DNA of 9,237 bases from Chloroflexota bacterium (GTDB lineage Bacteria > Chloroflexota > UBA6077): the NCBI GenBank assembly GCA_021788565.1, contig JAJYKO010000149.1:1-9237 (forward strand), in the 5' to 3' direction. Positions 1-6,614 of this stretch are shown here, piece by piece (within the stretch, counting starts at the first letter, position 1; each line of letters begins with the position of its first letter). The position numbers were made by a program, and so were the translations under genes. Below the pieces are notes generated by a model. It was not told the origin of the DNA. It saw only the letters and a list, made by a program, of their open reading frames with translations, and made no database searches.

Positions 1-1
1 C

Positions 2-400
2 CCCCGCGGCGAGATCGCCGCGCGACTCCGCCGGGCACACTCCGACTGGAGCGACGAGGGGATCGAAGCTACCCTCGGGAACTTCGAGACACTACCGGAC
101 GGAACCGTGCGTCCCTGGCTCAGTCTGGATCGCCACATGGCGATCCTGCTTGCCCTCTGGGATTATCATCCTTCTCAGGTGTTCGGATACGTGACCGAGC
201 CGGTCCTGATAATCCCCGCGGACGATTCCTCGGACCCAGTTCGGCTCCAACTTAAGCAGGCACAGGTCGATCAGGCCGCGGCTGGCCTGACCAAAGCCCG
301 CGTACACTGGTTTCGCTCTACCGACCACGATATCCACGTTCAGCGGCCCAACGAGCTAACGCAGGTCATGCTGCTGGCACTCGCGGACGGATTCTTTTAG
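2..400 (+). CDS. Alpha/beta hydrolase, C-terminal part (5' end outside window)
   Basis: Partial gene: the frame is open from the left edge to a TAG stop at 398-400, giving about 132 residues. An internal ATG at 107 is not the real start, because the frame continues upstream with protein-like sequence. The visible part looks like the last third of an alpha/beta hydrolase fold: a hydrophobic strand ending in LIIPADDSSDP, where the Asp residues sit at the usual acid position after strand 7, and then STDHDIHVQRP, where the first His fits the catalytic base before the final helix. The nucleophile elbow (G-x-S-x-G) lies upstream of the window, so the catalytic class (esterase, dehalogenase-like, C-C hydrolase) cannot be told. 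It is convergent with the S51-like gene and so probably not in the same transcript as the Liv cluster. The fold is moderately sure; the substrate is unknown. Confidence 0.72.
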   Translation, partial: PRGEIAARLRRAHSDWSDEGIEATLGNFETLPDGTVRPWLSLDRHMAILLALWDYHPSQVFGYVTEPVLIIPADDSSDPVRLQLKQAQVDQAAAGLTKARVHWFRSTDHDIHVQRPNELTQVMLLALADGFF

Positions 401-528
401 GCGCCGTGGTGCAACCGCGCGATTGCGATGGAGATCGCGGTCAAAATTAGAGGCAGGTTGCACACGCACACGCTTGCTTCCTACCTACGATGGTTCCATG
501 AAGAAGTAGATTGGCCTGGGCAAGACGA

Positions 529-544
529 GAGCGCGCGGGCGCTC
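529..544 (-). terminator. Short GC hairpin just past the S51 gene stop
   Basis: GAGCGC (529-534) and GCGCTC (539-544) form a perfect 6-bp stem with a 4-nt loop, ending one base short of the stop codon of the leftward S51-like gene (stop 545-547). The following bases in the leftward direction are only weakly T-rich, so this may be a poor intrinsic terminator or simply a 3'-end structure. The rest of the 401-544 gap shows no gene; a weaker GCGAT/ATCGC hairpin lies near 424-438. Confidence 0.3.
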
Positions 545-1600
545 CTACCCATCGCGTGAGCGCATCGGTTCCAGGGTCGGGCCATCCATTGTGTCTACTA
601 CGCGCCACCCCATCTCCTGAATGCGGCTTCGCAGTTCGTCGGACTCGCGCCAGTTTCGCTTCGCGCGAGCCGCGTTCCGAGATTCAAACAGGGTCAGCAC
701 GTCCGACGGCGGGGTCGTATCCCGTAAGCGCTTCTCGCCTGTCAGGATCGCCCTCCAAATATCGGCGGAGACAACCTCCTCTTCGGGCGGAATGCGGAAC
801 GGACCGAGCGTGTCCGCAGGGAAGCCCTGTCCGCCTGAGTAGCGGGCCTCTTCCCCCTCTCGCAACAAAGTGACGCCGCCCCGCCCCATCACCCGGCAGA
901 TACCGCCTTCAAGGTCGACGAGCAGGGCGGTGTGCTCATCTATCCCCACGACAGTTGAGCCGGGCGGCAGCATGTTCAGCAATTCTCGAAAACGAACTGT
1001 CCCCATGAAGCATCGGCTGGTATCCAGTTCGGACCCTCCCTCGTTGTTGTCCCAGTGAGGAACGAAGGTTAGCGACAGACCGTACGGCCCGAAGAGATCG
1101 AGGCCCTTCTGCCAAAAGAGATCTTCACCCACCTTGTAGATCTCGTACACCGGAAGGCAGCGAGCGCCGGCCGCCACCGTGGCAGCGCTCGCCAGTAGCA
1201 CTGCGGCCCCGATACGATGCTTTGCCCGCACATAATCCCACGCGAGGCTTCCGTCCAACTGCCGCACGGCATAAGTGGGACTGCCCGGACCGGTGAAAAT
1301 GGCATTTGCCGCCAGCATAGGGGCGAGTATCAGGGGGTCGTCCGGGCTGGCAGCCGTACCGCGCTGTCTGGCAGGAATAACCGCGGTCTGAGGGCGGTAG
1401 TTCTGGAGGCGCTCCTCCAGGAAGCTCGCCACCTTCTGCGACACTACCGCTGAGTTGGGTTGGAATCCGGCCGGGGTCTCGAGCAGGGCAACCCTCACGG
1501 GGGCCGCAAGCCGGGAGAAGACCCACTCGTAGACCCTGCGGCCGCTGGAAGAAGTCTCGCCAGAGCCGAACAGAGCGACGAGTCCAGTGCGTTCAGCCAT
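545..1600 (-). CDS. Peptidase S51-like (cyanophycinase-type) protein with cysteinyl-tRNA synthetase C-terminal-like tail
   Basis: 351 residues. An in-frame TGA lies 9-11 nt upstream of the ATG at 1600, so this ATG is the earliest possible start; the GAGAGG upstream is only 2 nt away, an unusually short spacing. Residues ~1-235 look like the S51 / type-1 glutamine-amidotransferase-like fold: FGSGE near the N terminus, FTGPGSPTY at 102-110, a likely nucleophile Ser138 in LLASAAT, His182 in FVPHWDN, and GIDEHTAL at 219-226. Known S51 enzymes are serine peptidases (dipeptidase E, cyanophycinase). Residues ~304-346 (ARAKRNWRESDELR, then GWRVVDTMDGPTLEP) closely resemble the last helices and hairpin of cysteinyl-tRNA synthetase. 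No other synthetase domain is present, so this is a fused or borrowed domain, not a broken cysS. The gene has its own candidate promoter and a 221-bp gap from livF, so it may be transcribed apart from the importer. The substrate is unknown. Confidence 0.85.
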   Translation of the reverse strand: MAERTGLVALFGSGETSSSGRRVYEWVFSRLAAPVRVALLETPAGFQPNSAVVSQKVASFLEERLQNYRPQTAVIPARQRGTAASPDDPLILAPMLAANAIFTGPGSPTYAVRQLDGSLAWDYVRAKHRIGAAVLLASAATVAAGARCLPVYEIYKVGEDLFWQKGLDLFGPYGLSLTFVPHWDNNEGGSELDTSRCFMGTVRFRELLNMLPPGSTVVGIDEHTALLVDLEGGICRVMGRGGVTLLREGEEARYSGGQGFPADTLGPFRIPPEEEVVSADIWRAILTGEKRLRDTTPPSDVLTLFESRNAARAKRNWRESDELRSRIQEMGWRVVDTMDGPTLEPMRSRDG

Positions 1601-1630
1601 TGCCTCTCATAAGTTGCGGGACTGTTCGAA

Positions 1631-1650
1631 CCCGTGGTGCACGGGCTTTT
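1631..1650 (+). terminator. Hairpin plus T-run, rightward orientation, in the S51 leader
   Basis: CCCGTG (1631-1636), loop GTG, CACGGG (1640-1645), then CTTTT to 1650. In the rightward direction this has the shape of a small intrinsic terminator, although no rightward gene precedes it. In the leftward direction the same hairpin lies in the predicted 5' leader of the S51-like gene, about 30 nt before its start. The T-run is short, so the call is weak. Confidence 0.25.
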
Positions 1651-1699
1651 GGTGGCACTGCCAACGGAGTTTTCGGTCCGTGGCCGGAAGTACATCAAA

Positions 1700-1728
1700 A
1701 AGATACTCGCTGCCGTCCGCGGAATCAA
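1700..1728 (-). promoter_or_regulatory. Candidate sigma-70-type promoter for the S51-like gene
   Basis: On the minus strand, TTGATT (1723-1728, 4 of 6 matches to TTGACA), a 17-nt spacer and TATCTT (1700-1705, 4 of 6 matches to TATAAT). It lies in the gap after livF and would start transcription near 1693, about 93 nt upstream of the S51 ATG. Spacing is ideal and matches are moderate. It is offered because the gap argues for separate expression of the S51 gene. Confidence 0.4.
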
Positions 1729-1736
1729 CTTCACTC

Positions 1737-1769
1737 AGTTGCGAGGCGGCAACTCACGAATGCCGCCTC
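1737..1769 (-). repeat. Two overlapping, mutually exclusive hairpins downstream of livF
   Basis: A 9-bp perfect inverted repeat, GAGGCGGCA (1743-1751) with TGCCGCCTC (1761-1769) and a 9-nt loop, overlaps a 6-bp one, AGTTGC (1737-1742) with GCAACT (1749-1754). They share 1749-1751, so only one can form at a time. They sit about 50-85 nt past the livF stop. No T-run follows in the leftward direction, so this may be a transcript 3'-end barrier rather than a classical terminator. Confidence 0.45.
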
Positions 1770-1821
1770 TGCTCTGCCACTGACGTATTTGAACACAGTT
1801 CCCGCTCTTGGCTATCGGCCG

Positions 1822-2559
1822 TCACGAACTCCCCGCTACCGAGTTGACTCCGAAGTAGGCGTTTCTTACGTGCTCGTTGGCCATCAGCTCGGAGGAAGTC
1901 CCGCTGGCCGCCGTGATACCCGACTCCATGACGTAGGCGCGGGCAGATATCTCGAGTGCAAGCCAGGCGTTCTGTTCGACCAGCAGCATGGTCGTGCCGT
2001 TTTGGTTGACCTCCTGCAGCTTGTCGAATACCTGATCCACCAGGATGGGCGCAAGGCCCAGCGAGGGCTCGTCCAGCAACAGGAGCCGAGGATGACTCAT
2101 CAAGGCCCGGGCTATGGCCAGCATCTGCTGCTCGCCGCCACTGAGACCGGCGGCCATCTTTCGGGCGTATCGCCGGAGCAGTGGGAACAAGCTGAACATC
2201 TCCTCGATGCCATCCTGCACGTGGAATCTCGGCTTCCCGTAGGCGCCCATCTCCAGGTTCTCGGTAACGGTCAGAGCAGGGAAGACCCGGCGGCGCTCGG
2301 GTACCAGGGCGATACCCAGGTTGACTAGCCGCTCCGTCGGCTGTACCAGGAGGGAGTCGCCATCAAAAAGCAGCTCGCCGGCAGCTGGCTTGAGTAGCCG
2401 GCAGATGGCCTTGATTGTAGTGCTCTTGCCCGCTCCGTTGGCGCCCAATAGAGCCACCACCTCGCCTGAATGCACCTCCAGGCTGACGTCGCGTACGGCC
2501 TGCACGTCACCGTAGTTCACGGCGAGGTGTGCTATTGAAAGAAGAGGCCCGTCAAGCAT
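1822..2559 (-). CDS. livF: Branched-chain amino acid-type ABC transporter ATP-binding protein LivF
   Basis: 245 residues. It is one of the two cytoplasmic ATPases that power the Liv/HAAT importer. Walker A GANGAGKS is at 39-46, the ABC signature LSGGEQQ at 139-145 and Walker B LLLLDEP at 159-165. The switch region reads LLVEQN (192-197), where most ABC ATPases have His; Gln here is usual for LivF. PERRRVFPALTVTENL (87-102) is also typical of the family. I place the start at the ATG at 2559 because AGGAGG (2570-2575) lies 10 nt upstream; the frame is open to another ATG at 2715, but that stretch does not resemble LivF and lies inside livG. The start overlaps the livG stop by 8 nt, implying translational coupling. 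Length is slightly above the usual ~235, mainly through a short C-terminal tail. The transported substrate is not fixed by this subunit. Confidence 0.95.
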   Translation of the reverse strand: MLDGPLLSIAHLAVNYGDVQAVRDVSLEVHSGEVVALLGANGAGKSTTIKAICRLLKPAAGELLFDGDSLLVQPTERLVNLGIALVPERRRVFPALTVTENLEMGAYGKPRFHVQDGIEEMFSLFPLLRRYARKMAAGLSGGEQQMLAIARALMSHPRLLLLDEPSLGLAPILVDQVFDKLQEVNQNGTTMLLVEQNAWLALEISARAYVMESGITAASGTSSELMANEHVRNAYFGVNSVAGSS

Positions 2560-3304
2560 GGAACTCCCGCCTCCTTCGTATGCCCAGATACGCTTCGATG
2601 GCGGCCGGGCTGGACTGGATTTCGGAAGGAGTTCCCTCCACCAGCAGCTTGCCGAAGTTGAGCACGGTAATCCGCTGCGCGAGGGCCATGACCACGCGCA
2701 TTTCGTGTTCGACAAGGACCACGGTCAGACCGCGCCCATGAAGGGCCCGAATCACGTCCATCAGATGCTCGGTCTCCACCGGGTTCAGCCCTGCGTGCGG
2801 CTCGTCAAGCAAAAGCACTTGAGGATCAAGACAGAGGGCTCTGGCGATCTCCAGCAGCCGCTGCTGGCCCTGTGGAAGGCTTATTGCAGGGCTGCTGGCA
2901 GCGTCGGCGAGGCCGACGAAGCGCAAGGTCTCCAAGGCCTTTGCCCGTTTTGCCGAATCGAAATGCCACCATGAGCTGCTTGAGTGACCGGCGAGCAACA
3001 AGTTCTCAAGCACGCTCATGGAGCGAAACAGCCTCGGTGCCTGGAAAGTCCGGCCCATACCCCGACGGGCTATCTCGAATGGGTGCGTCCCGTCGATGCG
3101 ACGACCGCGGAGTTGCACCTCGCCGCTCGTAGGCTTGTATACTCCGCTAAGGATGTTGAACAGCGTCGTCTTGCCGGAGCCGTTGGGGCCAATGACGGCG
3201 TGAATGGAGCCCTCCGCCACGCCGAAGCTCACGTCTTCAAGGGCGGCAACGCCTGCGAAATGTTTGGTAAGACGGGACACCTCTACGATATTCACCCCAT
3301 TCAC
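2552..3304 (-). CDS. livG: Branched-chain amino acid-type ABC transporter ATP-binding protein LivG
   Basis: 250 residues, the second ATPase of the importer. Walker A GPNGSGKT is at 39-46, Q-loop Gln88 in GRTFQAPRLF, a signature in the LivG/BraF variant form LPQGQQRLLEIARAL (143-157), Walker B VLLLDEP (163-169) followed by AGLNP, and switch His200 in LVEHEM. HSSSSWWHF (107-115) falls where LivG proteins have their extra helical insert. The start is a GTG at 3304 whose last two bases overlap the livM TGA (a GTGA junction, 4-nt overlap); a second in-frame GTG at 3295 is possible. The Shine-Dalgarno-like sequence just upstream is modest, which fits coupling to livM translation. It overlaps livF by 8 nt downstream. 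Family call is certain; the exact start is fairly sure. Confidence 0.95.
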   Translation of the reverse strand: MNGVNIVEVSRLTKHFAGVAALEDVSFGVAEGSIHAVIGPNGSGKTTLFNILSGVYKPTSGEVQLRGRRIDGTHPFEIARRGMGRTFQAPRLFRSMSVLENLLLAGHSSSSWWHFDSAKRAKALETLRFVGLADAASSPAISLPQGQQRLLEIARALCLDPQVLLLDEPHAGLNPVETEHLMDVIRALHGRGLTVVLVEHEMRVVMALAQRITVLNFGKLLVEGTPSEIQSSPAAIEAYLGIRRRREFHA

Positions 3305-4317
3305 CCCACCTTGCCTTCCCTGGGCTTGCCGAAGATCACCTTCCCGAGGCTATTCCTGGAAAGCCGGAAACCCGACTCTTTCCGATACAACGAGACGGAC
3401 CGCGCCAAACCAGCCAATCCCCCGGGCGCAGATGTCATCATGACGATTACCACCAGCCCGAAGACCGCCATGTAAGAGTCCTTCAGGAAGCGCAGCCATT
3501 CCGGGATCAGGGTTAGTAGAAACGCTATCACCATGACGCCACCTGTACTCCCCAGCCCGCCGATGACCACCATTACGAGGTAATTGAAGGTGGTACTCCA
3601 CGCGAAGACGTCCGGGCTGATGTAACCCAGCATCGTGGAGTAGAGGACTCCCGCCAGCCCCCCGCAGGAAGCCGAGATCACGAAGAGCATGACCTTGATA
3701 TTCCTGATGTTGACCCCCGCGACTTCGGCGGCGGTCTCATCGTCGCGGAGCGCTCGGGCCCGCATGCCGAGAGGGCTGCGGTCAAACAGCACGGACAGGG
3801 CGACGACCAGGGCAGCGAATGGGAGTTCCAAGTAGAAGATATGCGGTTCGCTGTCCAATGTTAAGGGGCCCAGCCCAAGCCTGGGGATAGCACTGAGGCC
3901 GTTGGCGCCTCCGGTCAGTCCGCCCAGGTTGATCATGAGCTGCTGCATGATAATCCCAAATCCAAGCGTCGCCAGCGCAAGGTAGTGCCCCTTCAGCTTC
4001 AGGGCCGGCCATCCGAGGGCGAGACCAGCTCCTCCCGCGAGCACTATGCCTGCGACCGCTGCCAGGGGTGGTGGCGCGTGGCGAAGCGCCAGGATCGAGT
4101 AGCCATAGGCGCCTAGGCCGAAGAAGGCCGCCTGAGCCAGGGATATCTGGCCCCCAAACCCAAGAATGAAGTTGAGGCCCACGGCTAGGATGACGTTGAC
4201 TAGCGCCACGTTGACGACGTGCAGGTAGTACACGCCGAGGACGTGGGGAGGAAGCAGGGCAACTGCGCCCAGGGCTACCAGGGCGAGCGCAGCTAGAACA
4301 GCTCGTCTCGTGTCCAT
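3301..4317 (-). CDS. livM: Branched-chain amino acid-type ABC transporter permease LivM
   Basis: 338 residues, an integral membrane permease subunit. Hydrophobic segments run from an N-terminal anchor (~7-24) through several further helices to ~283-296. LivM landmarks: GLNFILGFGGQISLAQAAFF (47-66), GHYLALATLGFG (110-121), LGGLTGGANGL (131-141), and the cytoplasmic loop RALRDDETAAEVAGVNI (188-204), which corresponds to the coupling helix that contacts the ATPases. NYLVMVVIGGLGSTGG (245-260) is also characteristic. The last ~35 residues form a basic, hydrophilic cytoplasmic tail. The start at 4317 is supported by GGAGAGG (4328-4334) 10 nt upstream, inside the end of livH. It sits 4 nt after the livH stop and overlaps the livG start by 4 nt, so the four membrane/ATPase genes form a compact translational unit. 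Confidence 0.95.
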   Translation of the reverse strand: MDTRRAVLAALALVALGAVALLPPHVLGVYYLHVVNVALVNVILAVGLNFILGFGGQISLAQAAFFGLGAYGYSILALRHAPPPLAAVAGIVLAGGAGLALGWPALKLKGHYLALATLGFGIIMQQLMINLGGLTGGANGLSAIPRLGLGPLTLDSEPHIFYLELPFAALVVALSVLFDRSPLGMRARALRDDETAAEVAGVNIRNIKVMLFVISASCGGLAGVLYSTMLGYISPDVFAWSTTFNYLVMVVIGGLGSTGGVMVIAFLLTLIPEWLRFLKDSYMAVFGLVVIVMMTSAPGGLAGLARSVSLYRKESGFRLSRNSLGKVIFGKPREGKVG

Positions 4318-4321
4318 CGCT

Positions 4322-5194
4322 TCACGGCCTCTCCATCTCTGGTTCGCCGAAAAGCCCCTGCGGCCGGAAGATCAGGAAGGCGATCAGCAGGCCGAACGAT
4401 ATGACGTCTATATACTGGGAGGAGACGAAGTAGGACCCCAGAGCGTCCACCAGCCCCAGGATGAGTCCGCCGATCACGGCGCCGGGGGCGTTGCCAAAGC
4501 CGCCGACGATGGAGGAGGCGAATGCTTTCAGCGCCACCATGCCCCCCATGTCCGCGGAGACATAGAACACCGGAGCCACTAGCACACCGGCGACGCCGGC
4601 CAGGACGCAGGCGTAGGCGAAGATCAGGGCAATGACATGATCCGTGTTGATACCCATCAGCCTAGCGATTTCGCGGTCCTGGGCGGTTGCGCGCATCGCT
4701 TTACCGATCGATGTGCCGCGGAACATCACCACCTGCAGTACCATGAGGACGACCATGGTCACCAGGATCAGCACATGCTGGCCGTAGATCTTCGCCGGGC
4801 CTATGATGACGGTAGCATTACCGAAGGGACCGGAGTCGATCAGCGGGTCTGGGCCCCAGACCAGTACCGCGCTATTCTTCAGGAAGATGGAGAGTCCAAG
4901 GGTGGCCACAATTGCGCCCAGTGGGGGCGCGTTGCGAAGCGGGTGGTAGATCCCGCGGGCCATGAGCAGCCCGAAAGCCGCCATGAAAATCACGGTAAGA
5001 ACCACATTCACTACCCACGGCAGGTGCAGCGCCTGAGATAGGGAGGCCACACTGACGAATGCAGCTAGCATCACCAGTTCCCCCTGGGCGAAGTTCACGA
5101 TCCCCACCGCATTCCATATCAGGGTGAAGCCTAGAGCGACCAGTCCGTAGATCGCTCCCATCGCCAGACCTGAGAAGCCAAGCTGTATCAGCAT
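4322..5194 (-). CDS. livH: Branched-chain amino acid-type ABC transporter permease LivH
   Basis: 290 residues, usual for LivH. It is the second membrane permease, pairing with LivM to form the translocation path. Family marks: GAIYGLVALGFTLIWNAVGI (13-32), NFAQGELVMLAAF (34-46), the coupling loop GKAMRATAQDREIARLMGI (164-182), SSIVGGFGNAPGAVIGG (227-243) and a C-terminal FRPQGLFG (276-283). Several hydrophobic helices span the whole length. The ATG at 5194 has AGAGGGAG (5202-5209) at good spacing. It follows livK after a 78-nt gap that carries a strong hairpin, and livM begins 4 nt after its stop. Nothing is missing or broken. Confidence 0.95.
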   Translation of the reverse strand: MLIQLGFSGLAMGAIYGLVALGFTLIWNAVGIVNFAQGELVMLAAFVSVASLSQALHLPWVVNVVLTVIFMAAFGLLMARGIYHPLRNAPPLGAIVATLGLSIFLKNSAVLVWGPDPLIDSGPFGNATVIIGPAKIYGQHVLILVTMVVLMVLQVVMFRGTSIGKAMRATAQDREIARLMGINTDHVIALIFAYACVLAGVAGVLVAPVFYVSADMGGMVALKAFASSIVGGFGNAPGAVIGGLILGLVDALGSYFVSSQYIDVISFGLLIAFLIFRPQGLFGEPEMERP

Positions 5195-5232
5195 GGATAC
5201 GCTCCCTCTTGGATAGTGTTGCCGCCGGGAGT

Positions 5233-5264
5233 CAGGGGGCCTCGCTCAATCGGCGGGCCCCCTG
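5233..5264 (-). repeat. Intercistronic hairpin between livK and livH
   Basis: CAGGGGGCC (5233-5241) and GGCCCCCTG (5256-5264) make a perfect 9-bp, GC-rich stem around a 14-nt loop that can pair a little more (CGC/GCG). It starts 8 nt after the livK stop and ends about 38 nt before the livH start. No T-run follows it leftward, so it is better read as a 3' mRNA barrier or partial attenuator than as a full terminator. In other binding-protein-dependent importers such structures help keep the binding-protein message more abundant than the permease messages; that role is inferred here. Confidence 0.6.
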
Positions 5265-5272
5265 TTTCAGCC

Positions 5273-6496
5273 CTACTTCTCCTTAACTACCTGAACAACC
5301 TCGGGCTTCCCGTTCTTCACTTGGGTGATCAGGCCAGAGTGCACCATATCTCCGTTGGAACTGAAGGAGTACTGTGTCATGACGCCTTGGAAATCCTGGA
5401 TACCCTGGAGAGCCTTCTGGATTGATGGTCCGTCGACCTTGCTGGCCCTCTTGATGGCATCCGCCAGGATGTTCGTGGCGTCATAGTAAGCAGAAGCGTA
5501 CAGTTCCGGCTGGGCGTTGTAGACCGCCGAGAACTTCTTCATCCAGTCCTGAACGTGCTGATCCGGATTGTCCGGAATGAAGTCGCTAATCGAGACTGCT
5601 CCGTTGGCAGCGTCACCGGCCAGCTTCAAGAAGGGCGGCTGGCTGAAAGTGGTGGAACCGACAAGCTTGAACTTCGCCCCCAGAGTGGCCATCTGCTTGG
5701 CCAGCAGGCCGCCCGGTTGGTCATCGGTCCACACAATGATCCCGTCGACACCCTTTTGCTCGAAGCTGAGGATCTGAGGAGTGAAGTCCTTAGTGTCATC
5801 CATGTGAGTCTCGGTGGCAACAGGGGTTATCCCCCGCTTCGAGAGCTCATCCTGGACGACCGCGATTCCACCCTGCCCGAAGGCCGTGTTCACGTAGTCC
5901 AGGCCGATCTTCTTCAAGCCGAGCGTTTCCACCGCGTACTTCACCAGCAGTCTCGCCCCGACCTCGTCGTTCAGCCGGATGCGAAAGATCCACGGGTTCT
6001 TCTGAGCCGTTATGGGGGGGCCTGTGGCGCCGGTCAGCGCAGGCACGCTGTACTTCTGGAAGATCGGCTCGGTGGGAAGCATCGCCGGACTGAAGTGAGG
6101 CCCGATGACCGCCACCACGTTGTCCTGGGTGATCAGCTTCGTCACAGCATTGGACGCAGCCGTCGGGTTGGGGCCCTGGTCGTCCTCCCAGAACAGCTGA
6201 ATTGGACGACCGTTGATCCCTCCCTTGTCGTTGATGTCCTTGACCGCCAGATTGATGCCGTTCTTCATGTAGCCGCCGTCTTCCGCGAACTGGCCGGTGA
6301 GGGGAGCGGAGACCCCGATGTTGATCGGCTCACCGCCCTTCTGGGCAGCACCACCGCTCTGAGCACCTGCACTGCTCTGCGTACTGCTACTGCTCTGTCC
6401 GCCCCCACTCGTGGCGGCGCCTCCGCTGCAGGCGACCAGTGCCAGGATAGTGAGCACAGAGAACAGGATGACCATGCTTGGCCGCAGCCATTTCAT
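5273..6496 (-). CDS. livK: Branched-chain amino acid-type ABC transporter substrate-binding lipoprotein LivK
   Basis: 407 residues. It is the extracytoplasmic receptor that delivers substrate to LivH/LivM. A short positive N terminus (MKWLR) and a hydrophobic stretch lead to the lipobox LVAC with Cys23, the expected lipidation site. Residues 24-54 are a Ser/Gly/Gln-rich flexible linker. The periplasmic-binding-protein type I domain (Peripla_BP_6 type) begins at INIGVSAPLTG (58-68); AVKDINDKGGINGRPI (84-99) and VVAVIGPHFSPAMLPTEPIF (127-146) are typical. LTGATGP (154-160) lies where this family contacts the ligand's alpha-carboxyl and amino groups, so an amino-acid-like or carboxylate ligand is likely, but specificity cannot be read. 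The ATG at 6496 has AAAGGAG (6505-6511) 8 nt upstream. The neighbours (aldolase upstream, permeases downstream) suggest import of a catabolic substrate. Confidence 0.94.
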   Translation of the reverse strand: MKWLRPSMVILFSVLTILALVACSGGAATSGGGQSSSSTQSSAGAQSGGAAQKGGEPINIGVSAPLTGQFAEDGGYMKNGINLAVKDINDKGGINGRPIQLFWEDDQGPNPTAASNAVTKLITQDNVVAVIGPHFSPAMLPTEPIFQKYSVPALTGATGPPITAQKNPWIFRIRLNDEVGARLLVKYAVETLGLKKIGLDYVNTAFGQGGIAVVQDELSKRGITPVATETHMDDTKDFTPQILSFEQKGVDGIIVWTDDQPGGLLAKQMATLGAKFKLVGSTTFSQPPFLKLAGDAANGAVSISDFIPDNPDQHVQDWMKKFSAVYNAQPELYASAYYDATNILADAIKRASKVDGPSIQKALQGIQDFQGVMTQYSFSSNGDMVHSGLITQVKNGKPEVVQVVKEK

Positions 6497-6518
6497 CTCC
6501 GGAACTCCTTTCTCTTAA

Positions 6519-6557
6519 GACCCGGAAGCGTGTGCGCTCCCCGCCCCGCGCCGGGTC
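6519..6557 (-). repeat. Inverted repeat in the leader of livK
   Basis: GACCCGG (6519-6525) and CCGGGTC (6551-6557) form a 7-bp stem that encloses a smaller AGCG/CGCT hairpin (6527-6538, 4-nt loop). It lies in the 118-nt gap between the aldolase stop and livK, and ends about 8 nt before the livK Shine-Dalgarno. It could set the balance of aldolase and livK expression, or act as a processing or attenuation site. I found no convincing promoter in this gap. Confidence 0.4.
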
Positions 6558-6614
6558 CTGTGGTCAACTAGATCTGCCGGACTCTGGCTCGCGAAGGGTC
6601 TCCACATTGCGCCT

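Noticed and set aside
545..700. Remnant of a broken cysS gene
   Set aside because: The CysS-like tail is in frame with the S51-like domain in one intact ORF, and no catalytic CysS motif (HIGH or KMSKS) occurs anywhere in the protein.
1600..2328. Rightward open frame of 242 codons opposite livF and the gap after it
   Set aside because: It is antisense to the clearly conserved livF, its translation shows no recognisable motif, and long antisense frames are common in GC-rich DNA.
2560..2715. Possible 52-residue N-terminal extension of LivF from an ATG at 2715
   Set aside because: It lies inside livG in another frame, does not look like an ABC ATPase N terminus, and the ATG at 2559 has a proper Shine-Dalgarno and the normal family length.
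5555..6571. Rightward open frame of 338 codons opposite livK
   Set aside because: It mirrors livK codon by codon on the other strand, is rich in Arg/His/Gly as antisense frames are, and has no family resemblance.
6497..6614. A sigma-70 promoter for livK based on TTGACC near 6562-6567 on the minus strand
   Set aside because: The sequence at the proper -10 distance is GC only, with no TATAAT-like match, so I do not call a promoter here.
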